Positions 1 to 10,313 are shown, numbered from the stretch's first letter. The stretch: 64,000 nt of DNA from Conchocele bisecta (GCA_029237695.1 CM055271.1:81727488-81791487), one strand, 5' to 3'. A program made the numbers and translations. The notes: generated by a model not told the origin, from the sequence alone.

Positions 1-734
1 GGTTTATAGGGTGTTGCGCTCAGAGGACTCTCATCAGAGAAGCGGCGGTTGGTGAACTAGACGGAAAAATAACCGAATTTCAAAAAGAGGCCCGGTTGGG
101 TATTGAAAAAGCCCTAGAAGGCCACTAGGCGACCATTACGGAGGCTTATGATGCGTTGCGCTTAGAGGACTCTCTCAGCAGAGAAGCGGCACTTACCGAA
201 CTAGACGAAAAGATAACCGAAGTTTCCGATAAACTGAAACATGATCGTATAGCCGCGACCAAAGCTCTTGAGGAGGCCTCTTATAAGATTCGTACTGAGG
301 CATATAACGCAAACAGTGCGCTTGCCGGAATAGTGCGAACAATGAAAACACCAAAACGTGTCATAACAGTTTGGGCTGAGAAGCGGGGCCCATTGGTTGA
401 GGGGCGCTATGAATATTCGTTCGGTGCCAAAGCGAGTAATAAATGTGGGGGATACACTATGACAGCTGCATGTGAAGTTATCCAAATGGCGGTCTGCTCG
501 GTTAATGCTAGTGGTAAACCTGTGGGCGCGGTCGCGATAAATATTGTAGTAGATGGGGAAGAACGGGGGGTTGGAGTCACTAAAATCTCTGGAGATAGTT
601 CGAGGGTGGTTTCGTTCTCCGGTGATGATCGAATTAGACTTTCCAAAGGTAGTGTTATTAACTTTGTTACGAAAATCGGTGACCCAGAGAGTTCTTCCAC
701 TATTGTCTCATTGTTAATTGAACTTAATTTGTAA
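1..734 (+). pseudogene. Fiber-like protein, C-terminal part (coiled coil plus beta domain)
   Basis: An open frame runs in from the left edge, is interrupted by a TAG at 126-128, then stays open to 734. The N-terminal part is a heptad-rich coiled coil built from two copies of a unit of about 47 residues (DNA copies near 16-120 and 155-285, both carrying GAGGACTCTC and AGAGAAGCGGC). The last 125 residues are beta-rich, with ITVWAEKRGPLVEG near the start and SLLIELNL at the end. Stalk plus beta head is the layout of trimeric viral fibers; from memory, similar C-terminal domains recur in invertebrate genomes, which could not be checked. There is no ATG between the stop and the conserved part, so this is the tail of a longer gene. 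The next gene follows after about 20 nt in the same direction, as in compact viral genomes. Function is inference. Confidence 0.5.
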
Positions 735-754
735 ATACTAATATATTGAAAATC

Positions 755-1375
755 ATGAACGAATCACCGCTTCCAATTGTCAATACCACTCCCTCAACAC
801 TGTGTACAATTAACGAAAGAAGTTCAGATTTTAGGTTGAATAATATCGTCGCTATGCAGGATATTTTAGTTAGAGAATATACAAATAGAAAAAGAAATGC
901 TAAAAAATATAGACGCGCGGTGAACATGGCTGAAGCATCTAGCACAGCTCTAGCGAGTGTTTCTGTGTTGTGTGGGGCGGGGACAGCTGCAACTATATCC
1001 ACCATTATAACGGTTCCTGTAGCGGGGATTTTATGTGCGGTGTCGGCCGTTTCTGGGTTGCTGTGTATGGTAATTAGGGCGTCGGGTGGAAAACTCGAGA
1101 AAAAATGTAGAAAACATGATAGAATATCCATTCTCGCCAGGTCTAAGAAAAATAGCATCGACGTTATAGTGTCCAAAGCGTTGGCCGATAAGAAAATATC
1201 AAATTTAGAGTTTGAATCCGTGGTGGAAGAAATGGGGAGATATGAACAATTTAATAAAAAATGATATAAGAATCAAGGCGCGCGCCACCATGCCCAAAAT
1301 TGAGTGTACTGATTGGGATAAATTTAGGGAAAAACTTGGAGATAAAGTCGGAAGAAATGTTACAGCACCATTGTG
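755..1375 (+). pseudogene. Small protein with central hydrophobic segments, frameshifted near its end
   Basis: The first ATG of the open frame is at 755 and the frame closes at 1264. Residues about 1-60 are polar and basic (NRKRNAKKYRR), residues about 65-110 are Ala/Val/Gly-rich and hydrophobic, enough for one or two membrane helices, and the tail is a charged helix. Just after an A run (1255-1261) the coding pattern continues in another frame (DIRIKAR, then WDKFREKLG) to a stop at 1375, so a one-base slip seems to have cut off about 37 residues. No known enzyme motif is visible. It sits directly behind the fiber-like gene with the same strand and spacing, so both probably come from one virus-like element. 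Membrane location is inference. Confidence 0.45.
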
Positions 1376-1659
1376 ATATTTTATAAAATAATTATATTGG
1401 TGCAGTAAACAAATTTACATACCTATACACACATGTTTTTTTTTTGTTTTTTCACTGAGAATTACGCCGTAATCGCATAACAAATTCGGTCGAGGATTAC
1501 ACTGTAATCGCCTGTGTAAATTGATACACTCGGCTATAAATAACTGTCTGTTTACCTCGGCTATCAATTTACGCATGGTTCATAACCCGTGTAATTGAAA
1601 CATTGTCGTAAATCGATACTTGTACAACACTAGGTAATGTTTATCATAACAGCCTACGT

Positions 1660-1725
1660 GGTCGTGTGGGTTAAGGCGATACTCTATAGAGACGAGGGTC
1701 GTGGGTTCGCGCCGCGGTTGGAGCT
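1660..1725 (+). repeat. tRNA-like relic, likely SINE head
   Basis: The stretch holds an A-box-like TGGGTTAAGGCG and, about 35 nt later, a B-box-like GGGTTCGCGCC, in the order and spacing of a tRNA gene, most like a tRNA-Ser type. The acceptor ends do not pair, so it is not a working tRNA. A T-rich tail follows (1727-1748). Confidence 0.45.
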
Positions 1726-1763
1726 AAATTTTTTATTTATTTATTTCTATCCCTACAAATGTG

Positions 1764-2110
1764 GTCGCTATGGTAAACAACTGCATGACAACGGCGTTCC
1801 GAGTCCGACCGCTTGAGGTTGATGAAAAATAAATTGCCAGTTTACATAGAAATAAACTCGGTTATAAATATGCATAACCAGTAATTGTCGCTATGGTAAA
1901 CAACTGCATGACAACGGCGTTCCGAGTCCGACCGCTCGAGGTTGATACAAAAATAAATTCAGATTGCCAGTTTACATACCACCGATAAGGAAAAATACAC
2001 TCAAAGTATGACAACGGCGTTCCTATAAGACCGCTCGAGGTTGATGAAAAATAATTTCAGATAGCCCGTTTACATACCTTCGATAAGGAAAATACACTCG
2101 GCTATAAATT
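1764..2110 (+). repeat. Three direct copies of a roughly 120-bp unit
   Basis: Copies begin near 1764, 1887 and 2006. Each contains ACAACGGCGTTCC and CGAGGTTGAT (one TTGAGGTTGAT) followed by GCCAGTTTACATA or a close variant. The wider stretch 1376-2200 also repeats TCGGCTATAAAT and ACCGATAAGG-like words. No gene is seen in 1376-2200. Confidence 0.6.
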
Positions 2111-2202
2111 AATTAGTAGTTTTTTTTTGTTCAATAATAATTTTTCAATATCTTTATAAGCGATATCGTAGAAATGTACATTCGTAAACGAATCGTTGGG
2201 TT

Positions 2203-2544
2203 TTAATTTTTTATATAATACACCTTAGTTTCATATCCGATACGCATTATCCGTCTTAATGTTTGTATTTGCCTCTTGTATAGTTGACATAATTGCCGGT
2301 ATAATATTGTAAATGTAACGTTTTTATCGGAGCGTAATAAATTACGCTGGTATTTCATATATTCGATATCGCCTAGTGTTCTCATTTTATAGAATTTATA
2401 TACAGGATTATAACCCCCGTAAGCTTCGTAAACTTCTTCAACACAGTCATTAAACATTTTCAATTCAAATTGTATTGTATTATCCATTTTCTCGAATAAT
2501 ATGGGTACTTGTTTTTTCTGTTCAATTGGACGTGAAAAAAACAT
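2203..2544 (-). CDS. Unknown 113-residue protein
   Basis: The frame is open from 2583 but its first ATG is at 2544. The product is rich in Tyr, Lys, Arg and Met, with KFYKMRTLGDIEYMKYQRNL in the middle and a basic C-terminus. It has no signal peptide, no membrane helix and no motif I recognise. The flanks are repeats. It could be an orphan gene of the same virus-like element as the two genes to its left or a chance frame in AT-rich DNA; the even hydrophilic composition favours a real protein only weakly. Confidence 0.3.
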   Translation of the reverse strand: MFFSRPIEQKKQVPILFEKMDNTIQFELKMFNDCVEEVYEAYGGYNPVYKFYKMRTLGDIEYMKYQRNLLRSDKNVTFTILYRQLCQLYKRQIQTLRRIMRIGYETKVYYIKN

Positions 2545-2768
2545 GATGTATTTATGACACCAATATATACTTTCAAAAGTCAATTACCAATATAATTGGG
2601 ACTCCCTCTTTTCAAAATTATTTTCTCCGAAAATTCATAAATTTGCTGTCGGGAGACAATTTTCCTCGTTAACCAATTTGTTTGATTTTCGGGGGTGGTG
2701 GGGGTATTATAGAGGGTTATAAATGATATCACGGTAGGTGGTATCATTTTGACTCCCTTACTACTACT

Positions 2769-3016
2769 ACACAGGCTGATCTGGGTCTACACAGGCTGAT
2801 CTAGGCCTACACATGCTGATCTGCATCTATACAGGCTGATATGGGTCTACACAGGCTGATCTAGGCCTACACAGGTTGATCTGGGTCTATATAGGCTGAT
2901 CTGGGTCTATACAGGCTGATCTGGATCTACACAGGCTGATCTGGGTCTACACAGGCTGATCTAGGTGTGAGTCTACACACGCTGATCTAAATGTACACAG
3001 GCTGATCTGGATCTAC
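2769..3016 (+). repeat. 20-bp tandem array, about 12 copies
   Basis: The unit is ACACAGGCTGATCTGGGTCT with scattered substitutions and one short insertion near 2968. It ends about 70 bp from the TFIIB exon on the other strand. The same GCTGATCTGG word recurs once near 21546. Confidence 0.85.
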
Positions 3017-3089
3017 ACCGGTCACAAGGTTTGCAAAGATGATATTAATGCACCATTTATTTATTCATTCACTCAGCTGCTAGCGTTAC

Positions 3090-3171
3090 CTCGGAGGCGT
3101 CAACTCGAGATGGGTCCTTGTCGCTTTTCTCATTGTTGAATGTTCGCCACTCTGTACCCACGTCTACCACC
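3090..3171 (-). CDS. GTF2B: TFIIB internal exon (B-reader/linker)
   Basis: On the minus strand an AG acceptor (CATTCACAG before 3171) opens an 82-nt exon that encodes [20 protein letters not shown] followed by SRVDASE. This matches the conserved stretch after the TFIIB zinc ribbon (DVGSEWRTF and DPSRVG in animal TFIIB). It ends in phase 0 at a GTAACG donor (3089). One leading G completes the Arg codon left by the exon at 7316-7423, so the two splice in frame. TFIIB bridges RNA polymerase II and TBP-bound promoter DNA in the nucleus. No following exon (cyclin folds) is found to the left, so it lies outside the window or is gone. The acceptor lies only about 16 bp from a MITE. Confidence 0.75.
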
Positions 3172-3187
3172 CTGTGAATGACATAGC

Positions 3188-3558
3188 AGAGCTCCAGATA
3201 AGCTGCGCATTTGCTTAAATACCCAATTAAAATTTCAAAAAACCCAATTAAAATCATAAGTAGCGAGTATCAAAAAGCAATACAAAATGTGTGGTATCTT
3301 AATCATGCTGCGGAAAACAATAAAAAGACCACACCTATAGCATAAATGTATTTTACTTATTTTCCACGAAAACACATCTTGCTATTTCATTAGAATTGTC
3401 TCCAGCTCAACTAAGTGAATTTTCAACTTTATGACAGTATTTTCACTACTCAATTTGAAAATCAATGCGTAATTTGTACTCCCACTTTTGATAATCAATG
3501 CATATTCAGCTAAAATAATTGCGTAAAATACGCCAATATGCACATTATCTGGAGCTCT
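3188..3558. mobile_element. MITE family A, copy 1 (TIR AGAGCTCCAGATAAG)
   Basis: The ends are AGAGCTCCAGATAAGC and ATTATCTGGAGCTCT, an inverted pair. The inside has the family words TTTATGACAGTATTTTCACT and ACTTTTGATAATCAATGC. The length matches the copies at 6385-6758 and 18691-19042. It sits in the intron just upstream of the TFIIB exon on the minus strand. No coding capacity. Confidence 0.8.
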
Positions 3559-5837
3559 GGGTTAAGGTTATTAGACAAAGCTAGGAACCTAGGAAATTGT
3601 CGCGTGACACGTGCATTCTTGTACATTCCGGATTTCCGTATAATTGTATATTTGTGATGTGTGGTACTGTTTTGTATTGTTGTGCGTACTATTGATTTCA
3701 CATACCTGTGATTCCACGTACCTGTGATTTCACACACCTGTGATTTTTACATACCTGAGATTTAGCATGTACATTTGCCATGTACAATGTGCGTGTAATA
3801 AGGGGGCTTATGTTGTATTGGTGGAAATACGTTTATGCGTGTCCTTTTTGCGGATTTAAATACACGTCCATTTTAGGAGCAATGTTTTACTGATGTCACG
3901 CCATATTTGCCACAGACTATGCATGTGTGTGGTAGAGAACTCGTTGACTGCGTGTGCTGGTTTCGCTAGGGAAAATACCCCTTTTAGTATTACGGATGTG
4001 CACTATCCGTGCCAGCCGAGTTTGTCCGCGTGTCAGTTGTTCACCAGATAAGGGACCTTCTGTAGGTGAAGCCAGTATATAGCGCAGACCATACCATGGT
4101 CTGCCCTGTTATATATGCTACGGGTTAGTGTTTCAGCATCGCCTGGTACTGGCCAACACGGATATATCAGATCCCATATTGGTGATGCTTGGTGTCGTGA
4201 TATTTCCGTAAATGACCACGATATTTGAGTTTAGTATGTGCTACACTCTCATTTGAGTGTACAGCCCGTAGGACCGATATGGAGGGGTTTGGCGGGGCCA
4301 AAAAGCGACATTCGCATTGTCGAGACCAGTCGAGTAGATTTCGGATTATGAGATCTGGGTCTATAGTGTGCAGATTTATGGTAGTGTGGGATATACCATG
4401 TTGGATGGTATTTATTCCGCGAGGGCTGTACACTAGTTTGGTTGAATTTATGGCGTGGGAACATATATGTATGCCAAATATAACCCACGGGTAAAATGGC
4501 AAAAGCCATGGTTTTGTAATATTTATGTGAGATGTCGAACGAGGGGTAGGCATATTCATTATTCCGTGCATGGTTTCACTGGTGCGTATATAAGCGAGGT
4601 CTCGCTATGTGTTGGTGGGACACATATTTTCTGGTAACAGAAGGATAGTACTGTATTCACCAGTGACACGGAGGATTTTGGTATGTACCTACAACATTTT
4701 ATTTCAGCTGTGATTTGCCGTTGTTCGATTCCCGTTTTAGTCCGTTGTGCATCCTGTCTGTCTGTCTGTGCGTATTCGTCCAGTAATTGGAGACTCATTT
4801 CATTTTGTAGCCTCTTGAGATCGCTCCAGCGAGCAACATTGGACGTTTTGGTCCACTCGTTGAGGGCAGACCCCAGTCAGTGCAGAGTACCGGGTCGTCC
4901 GAGTGTCCGTACGTCTGTCTGGCGCAGTGTGTGTAGCAGCTCCGGGTACAGGCCTGTATAGAGCAGTGTGTGATTGCTACATCGCGTTCAGCAGACAGTC
5001 ACAGCCATGGATTAGTGAAGTGAAACGCCATACACACATATCATATCATACTTTGGAAATATATTGCATAGGCAATACACATGTATACTTTGATAGTGTA
5101 TGGTAATACTCATATCATGGCATATCATGGCTAAGGGATCGTAGTAAGACTACATATATTGTTTATGGATTAATCCACTTGAAGTTGGATAATAGCCATA
5201 TTGGTGACTAGACCTCATACTGCGGGTGAGGCAGACCTTGGGACCTTGATACTCAGAGGTTACCACTATCTATTGAGATACGCCAGCATTGGGGTAGCTC
5301 AGATGATTGTCATTTGTCCTCCAATGTTCGTTCTGCCATGTTATACTTGTACGTTATTTCACTTTGATTAGCGATCATCAAAGTACTTGTGCATTCATAC
5401 TATTGTCCACTACGGGACCATTGAGATACCATATACTGAGTTTATTCGTCTATAGCTTTTAAGTTGCGTTAAAGTATAACAGTCGATTGGCTTACAATCT
5501 TGTAATTGAATGGTATCATGCACAGTACAGTGATGTTCACATATCAATGTATCATGTATTCCTGTGTGTTCCCCATGTAATATAGTGTCCATTATAAGTG
5601 ATTAAGTGACTACGTGTACTTATCTACTCTAGCCTATCCCTTACACTTCAACTGCATTGTTACCACTTTTCGTTCGTCAGATCAAGCTATATTGGCCATA
5701 ACGTCATAACAATTGAAGGATACTTGGTTCATATGATAATAGGGGAGACAATTTGTCTCGATCATTCCTGACCTTGGTAATGACCTTGACAGAAATGCAC
5801 TGGCCCAATATCTACAATTGTTCTAGATGTGGGTCAC
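3559..5837. other. 2.3 kb without a supported gene
   Basis: Several frames of 60-135 codons exist on both strands, but none has a recognisable motif and they overlap one another. A short inverted repeat, GCAGACCATACCATGGTCTGC in part, lies near 4085. The middle (3800-5000) is more GC-rich and could be an old solo LTR or untranslated sequence, but no terminal repeat was found. Confidence 0.5.
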
Positions 5838-6368
5838 ATATCAGGGTATGGGATCAAGTGGTTTCTGAACCGGATTTTCCGATGTGACGTAATCTGTGAT
5901 GTCATTTTTACAGTAGATTTTCTTCAAAGGTAATCAGTAGGCACAAACTGTTCTTTATAGGAACTAAATAATTATAAGTGTATAATTGTGTCACTATTCC
6001 ACCAGTTCTAAAAATGTATGATATCATTGTCGAAATATACCGTACGTCTCGTATACAATGTATAATAATGCCAATCAATATGTAGGGTAATGGTGAATGA
6101 ATGTTTATTTTGCCAGAAAATGTCTCAGATGATGTCTCTGATATTTTGCGCCTACTGAGTGGGCATGTACCTTTAACATCTTCCAAACGGACGTATTTTG
6201 ATAATACATGTTACATGTATCATCAAAATCTGTCCGTTTAATGTCATGTATCATCAAAATCCGTCCGTATGGAAGATTTTAAAGAAAACCTACTGTAATA
6301 ATAACGTCACAGATTAAGTCACATCGGAAAATCCGGTTCAGAAACCATGTGATCCCATACCCTGATAT
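5838..6368. mobile_element. Long-TIR element, 531 bp
   Basis: The left arm 5838-5925 begins ATATCAGGGTATGGGATCA. The right arm 6282-6368 ends TGATCCCATACCCTGATAT, its reverse complement with a few mismatches. The inside contains a related MITE (5925-6176) and a second inverted repeat near 6180-6275 (CTTCCAAACGGACG against CGTCCGTATGGAAG). It is non-coding. Confidence 0.75.
5925..6176. mobile_element. Degenerate copy of the TTAA-type MITE
   Basis: The right end GGGCATGTACCTTTAA equals the right end of the MITE at 39821-40521. The left end keeps AGTAGGCACAAACTGTTCTTTA in part but has lost the perfect TIR. It is nested between the arms of the 531-bp element. Confidence 0.6.
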
Positions 6369-6384
6369 GATAAACTCTACTTTC

Positions 6385-6758
6385 AGGGCTCCAGATAAAC
6401 TTTGTGTCTAAAGCGTACTATACCCCCTGATTTCGAAATCATTGCGTATTTTACTTTTACAAATGGATTATTGATTTTCTTCATTACTGAATAGGGAAAA
6501 AATGATAACAAACATATATGATATAACACATTTAAACATTCACTTAGTTGAGCTGCAAAAAGCAAACGGTGTTTGCTTTTTGCAGCTCAACAAAGTGAAT
6601 TTTCAACTTTATGACAGTATTTTCACTACTCAATTTGAAAATTAATGCGTTTTTTCACATTACTGCGAGTATTTTGTACTCTCACTTTTGATAATCAATG
6701 CGTATTCTGCTAAAGTAACTGCGTAAAATACGCCAATACGTACCTTATCTGGAGCTCT
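6385..6758. mobile_element. MITE family A, copy 2
   Basis: The ends are AGGGCTCCAGATAAAC and CTTATCTGGAGCTCT. The inside is collinear with the copy at 18691-19042, and similarity continues past the right end to about 7013 (matching to about 19310), so the MITE was copied as part of a larger duplication. Confidence 0.8.
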
Positions 6759-7157
6759 GTACTGTATATCCTGATCTATACATACAGCGCACCAAAAGCG
6801 ATGACATGTTTTACGGGTGCTCTTTGACGAAGAATCGAGTACTGTTTATTTCTCACATTCACATGCTTTTTATTTACATTGATGGTAACCGATTCTTCAA
6901 GAAAATGATACGAGATTTAAGATTAAAACAAACTGTACAAAAATGGGAACCTGTTGGGCATTTGCTGAGCTATGTTTCGTAAAAAAACATCAGTCCGTTA
7001 GGAAGATATTAAAGCAAATCTAGTGTAACACAGCAATAAATCATGACGTCACGTCGTTCGAAAACCATGGCCTGCATTCATGTACGTACAAGGCTAGGAT
7101 TGCGCCACGTAGCCATTTTGTTACTAAAACAGTCATTCAGCTACTAATATTTCAGAA
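6759..7157. other. Spacer, partly duplicated at 19043-19310
   Basis: 6759-7013 repeats at 19043-19310 with few differences (ACAGCGCACCAAAAGCGATG is shared). 7014-7157 is not present in that second copy. No gene is seen. Confidence 0.6.
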
Positions 7158-7315
7158 ATGGACATTTTGGCTACTAAGAATTTCAGAAATTATTTTGAAA
7201 TTTATTTACAAATATTGGAGCAAATGTAAAACAGTAGTGTCTTATTCGCGATACCAGTTCCATTTTTAAAAGCCTAGCACCAACCTTGTCATGGTCAAAG
7301 GTGAAGGTCACGTAC

Positions 7316-7423
7316 CTGTCGACGACAACGAGGCCACACTCAGGGCAGATCATAGCTCCAGTATTGTGATCCTCTACCAGGGTCGTGTCTGGGTGCGCTG
7401 TGCAATATATCTGCTGCAGATTA
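7316..7423 (-). CDS. GTF2B: TFIIB zinc-ribbon exon
   Basis: On the minus strand a T-rich tract ending CGACAG (acceptor at 7424-7425) precedes a 108-nt exon that ends at a CAG/GTACGT donor (7316/7315). It encodes the TFIIB N-terminal zinc ribbon: CTAH at the start, TLVEDHNTGAMICPECGLVV, then D and a split Arg codon. The ligand pattern C-x2-H ... C-x2-C is intact. In TFIIB this ribbon contacts the RNA polymerase II dock domain. The split codon is completed by the exon at 3090-3171, giving a continuous conserved reading frame across a 4.1-kb intron. The initiator exon is not found. Whether the gene is still expressed cannot be told. Confidence 0.8.
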
Positions 7424-7450
7424 CTGTCGAACAAAAAAATAATAATATAT

Positions 7451-7517
7451 ATATATATTGTTACCACTCAGTTGAACCGTCTCAAAGACACTGTTCAACA
7501 GAGTGGTAACAATATAT
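7451..7517. repeat. Hairpin with imperfect arms
   Basis: ATATTGTTACCACTCAGTTG is followed after a short loop by CAACAGAGTGGTAACAATAT. The copy at 25595-25659 has longer, nearly perfect arms (GAACCGTCTC against GAGACGGTTC) with a three-base loop. It lies just upstream of the TFIIB exon acceptor on the minus strand. Confidence 0.75.
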
Positions 7518-7754
7518 GCTTTTGGTGTGAATCAGATCTGATTTGCTATTCTGCACAGGAAGCCTACGAGCGGAATCGCAAAACTGGCTGCGGACGGTAC
7601 GTAAGTAGATTGCACGAGTTACTGTTCGCAACGAATTCAGAGCATGTTTGTCATGTGATTGTGATGTGGTTTCAATTCCAGCTGCGGACGTTTGCAAAAT
7701 GGGTGCAGATTTACGACAAAATAGCCAAATATGTGGTCAATGGTTAGGTTATAG

Positions 7755-8027
7755 AGAATAGTAGGTTAGTGCCGTCACAGGCGATTGAACTCCCCACCCA
7801 CATAGCCCCTTAGATAAATAAATCTGGTTCGACTAGTACGTATATAGATATTTATAATAGTATGGGTGGGGTGGGGGGGGGAGGGCTCTGAATGTGTAGA
7901 GGGAACCTCAATCGCCTGTGGTGCCGTGAATGGGAAAAAATATCTGGCGAGGCTCTGCCGAGCCTATCCGGTTTCTGTGCCGAGCCAGATATTTTTTCCC
8001 ATGCACGGCACTAACCTACTATTCTAT
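7755..8027. mobile_element. Palindromic element, 273 bp
   Basis: The outer ends are GAATAGTAGGTTAGTGCCGT and its reverse complement. Inside are two further inverted pairs: CACAGGCGATTG against CAATCGCCTGTG, and GGGAAAAAATATCTGGC against GCCAGATATTTTTTCCC. The element at 18519-18661 uses the same ends and the second inner pair. Confidence 0.75.
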
Positions 8028-8597
8028 TTATCTCGTCAACATTCTAAAACGGCATTTAAATCAACTTAATTTAATTCATTTAGCCTTCAAAAGCGAGATA
8101 AGTTAGAACCGAATTACATCAAACGCTCATTGGCGCACAGAATAGTTCGATAAAGTATGGTTGTAATATCCGTTAATCAACAGTCATGACAGTAAATTAA
8201 TCAATACTAGTTTTAGACTTTAGGAACCTTACACATCGAAATATTTCACGAATAATCTTATAATGTTACAACGTCAACGATTATGTTGGTTCTTTTCACC
8301 GTTCGTCAATCATGGAAATGAAAAAAACAAACAAGATGGCAGCTTTACGATTTAATCCTATTTAGAATGGCAACCATCCATCCCGAATTAACCATTCAAA
8401 CGTGTACTTCAGGCAGGTTCAACAGATAAATGTTCTGTTGATACTTTATATTTTGTCACCGACAATGTGAAATTACAGCTTCTTTTCAACGAAATACACT
8501 CTCAAAATTCACCAGACCCATCCATTTCCATTTGGGGCAGATTCTGCAACGAATGCGATCTGTTCAGAATAAAAATCAACAACACAAACATCATTTT
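8028..8597. other. 570 bp with no recognised feature
   Basis: AT-rich sequence between the palindromic element and the Gypsy 5' LTR. No long open frame, tandem repeat or terminal repeat was seen. Confidence 0.5.
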
Positions 8598-8955
8598 TGT
8601 TGTATCTCGGCCCGTCTAAATATTAAATCCTGAAACTAGTGATACCCGTTTTGGGATAATGTCAAGGTCGACCCACATCCGGGAACTGCGTGATGGATTC
8701 CTTTGTTTATTTCGCGGGGTGTCGGTCACATGGGCGGGCTCGACCAATCAACGACGAACCAGGATCGGTCACATGGGCGGGCTCGACCAATGAAGCACGA
8801 ACCAGGAGAGCGAGGAGGAGAGCGAGAAGTAAACAGTGTATTATTGATTCTCCGGATTATCAGAGCGAAAAACATCAACAGAGCGTCATCAAGACACGTG
8901 AGTGGTTATATTTATAGGCCGAGTGAGTATATAGTTCCCCCCCCTTGTTGACAAT
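8598..8955 (+). repeat. Gypsy 5' LTR
   Basis: Starts TGTTGTATCTCGGCCCG and ends TTGTTGACAAT. It contains two copies of a 39-41 bp repeat (GGTCACATGGGCGGGCTCGA at about 8727 and 8768) and a TATA-like TATATTTATA near 8907. Short open frames inside it are chance. Confidence 0.92.
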
Positions 8956-8959
8956 AAAA

Positions 8960-8977
8960 TGGCGTCGTCGCAGGAGC
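8960..8977 (+). promoter_or_regulatory. Primer-binding site, probably tRNA-Ser
   Basis: TGGCGTCGTCGCAGG begins four bases after the LTR. Its complement ends GACGACGCCA, which fits a tRNA-Ser 3' end and its T-stem (CCTGC). The tRNA identity is inference. Confidence 0.6.
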
Positions 8978-9213
8978 ACATTTGAAGAGAGAAAACATAA
9001 TTTACCCAGACGAACGGGGTGAATTGGGTCGTCTTCATTTGTTCATTTATTAAACATTATTGCACAAGGGAAAACCTAACATTATTGCACAAGGGAAAAC
9101 CTATTTTAACGAACCAGCGAGGGGAAATTGTGAATAAAGTTTATCAAGTCGGTGTTTGTTCAACAAATGCTGGTCTTGTTTTGACATTAAAGTGTGTTTT
9201 GTAAGCCCACAAC

Positions 9214-9831
9214 GACAGAAAAATTATGGTGGGTTCGACACATCAAGAGGGCCTGTTAAATTTGTAATTTTTATTGTTTTTATCTGAAATCTTGCAGAAA
9301 AACGGGTAGTTTGTTTGGTTTGTTCGACAAATTCAATAGTCGCTACATTTTTCCTGCATTCTGTTCAATTAGGTTGTTTAAAAATCTGTTTAAAAATTAA
9401 TAACAATTATTTGTTTCCATCTGTGTAAAACAAGGGCTGTGGTTTGTTCTACAAATTACAGTTGTTCACATACATCCGAATAATAGTAATTTCCATTTTT
9501 AACCGGGCTGGGGTTTGTTCGACAGAAAAAGTATGGTGGGTTCGACACATCAAGAGGGCCTGTTAAATTTGTAATTTGTATTGTTTTATCTGAAATCTTG
9601 CAGAAAAACGGGTAGTTTGTTTGGTTTGTTTGACAAATTAAATAGTCTCTACAATTTTCCTGCATTCTGTTAAATTAGGTTGTTTAAAATGTGTTTAAAA
9701 ATTAATAACAATTATTTGTTTCCATCTGTGTAAAACAAGGGCTGTGGTTTGTTCTACAAATTACAGTTGTTCGCATGATACATCCGAATAATAGTCATTC
9801 CCATTTTTGTAAAACTGGGCTGGGGTTTGTT
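9214..9831 (+). repeat. Tandem duplication, two units of about 307 bp
   Basis: Units 9214-9520 and 9521-9831 both begin GACAGAAAAA and share GGTGGGTTCGACACATCAAG and GGCTGTGGTTTGTTCTACAA. They lie in the untranslated leader where gag would be expected. The rest of the leader (9832-10310) is AT-rich with no gene. Confidence 0.85.
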
Positions 9832-10313
9832 CGACAAACTACAGTTCATTTTTCACACATGCGAATAATTCTGAATATTTAAAGCGATACTTTTTCAACA
9901 TTTGTATTGAGATTACGGTGTTTATTTGTGTAAAAGTTGGTGTCAATTGTACTAACAAGTCTGACCGGTGCGTTCCACTCATTGGCAGGCTGTGACCATG
10001 ATTTCTGAAATCTGAAAATCTGTTTATTTCTAGAGACAGATACGCCTTCGATTACTCGTTCGACGACAAATCGCGTGGCACAAAATAGATCATGAATTTG
10101 TGAAGTACATGTATTACTAACCGGCACTAGTCGCATAGTGTTCCAGTTTAGTGCCATTTAGTTTCTATAAGTAATTTGCAATTGTGTGAACAAATACCAA
10201 TACAACAATTACTATGTTTTGACAAGCTAGTTCGACTAGTTTACCAAATTCATTACCATTATTACATCATTTTTTGAGAACACCACATAAACAAGGACTG
10301 CGTCTTTTCTATT

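Larger units (their letters stand above)
7158..7748. repeat. Duplicated 590-bp segment carrying a TFIIB exon, copy 1
   Basis: Similarity to 25278-25890 starts at ATTTTGGCTACTAAGAATTT and ends at GTCAATGGTTAGGTT. Copy 1 carries the better preserved TFIIB exon. Both copies also carry a hairpin and about 230 bp of non-coding flank. Confidence 0.85.

Noticed and set aside
1660..1725. Functional tRNA gene
   Set aside because: A and B boxes are present but acceptor and anticodon arms do not pair properly.
2769..3016. CRISPR-like array
   Set aside because: Units are contiguous without unique spacers and the DNA is eukaryotic.
3069..3089. Continuation of the TFIIB exon to the TGA at 3069
   Set aside because: The conserved sequence ends at DASE, directly before a GT donor; the last residues look intronic.
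8690..8951. Frames inside both LTRs (HGRARPINDEPG type)
   Set aside because: Arise from the duplicated 40-bp LTR repeat; identical in both LTRs and too short.
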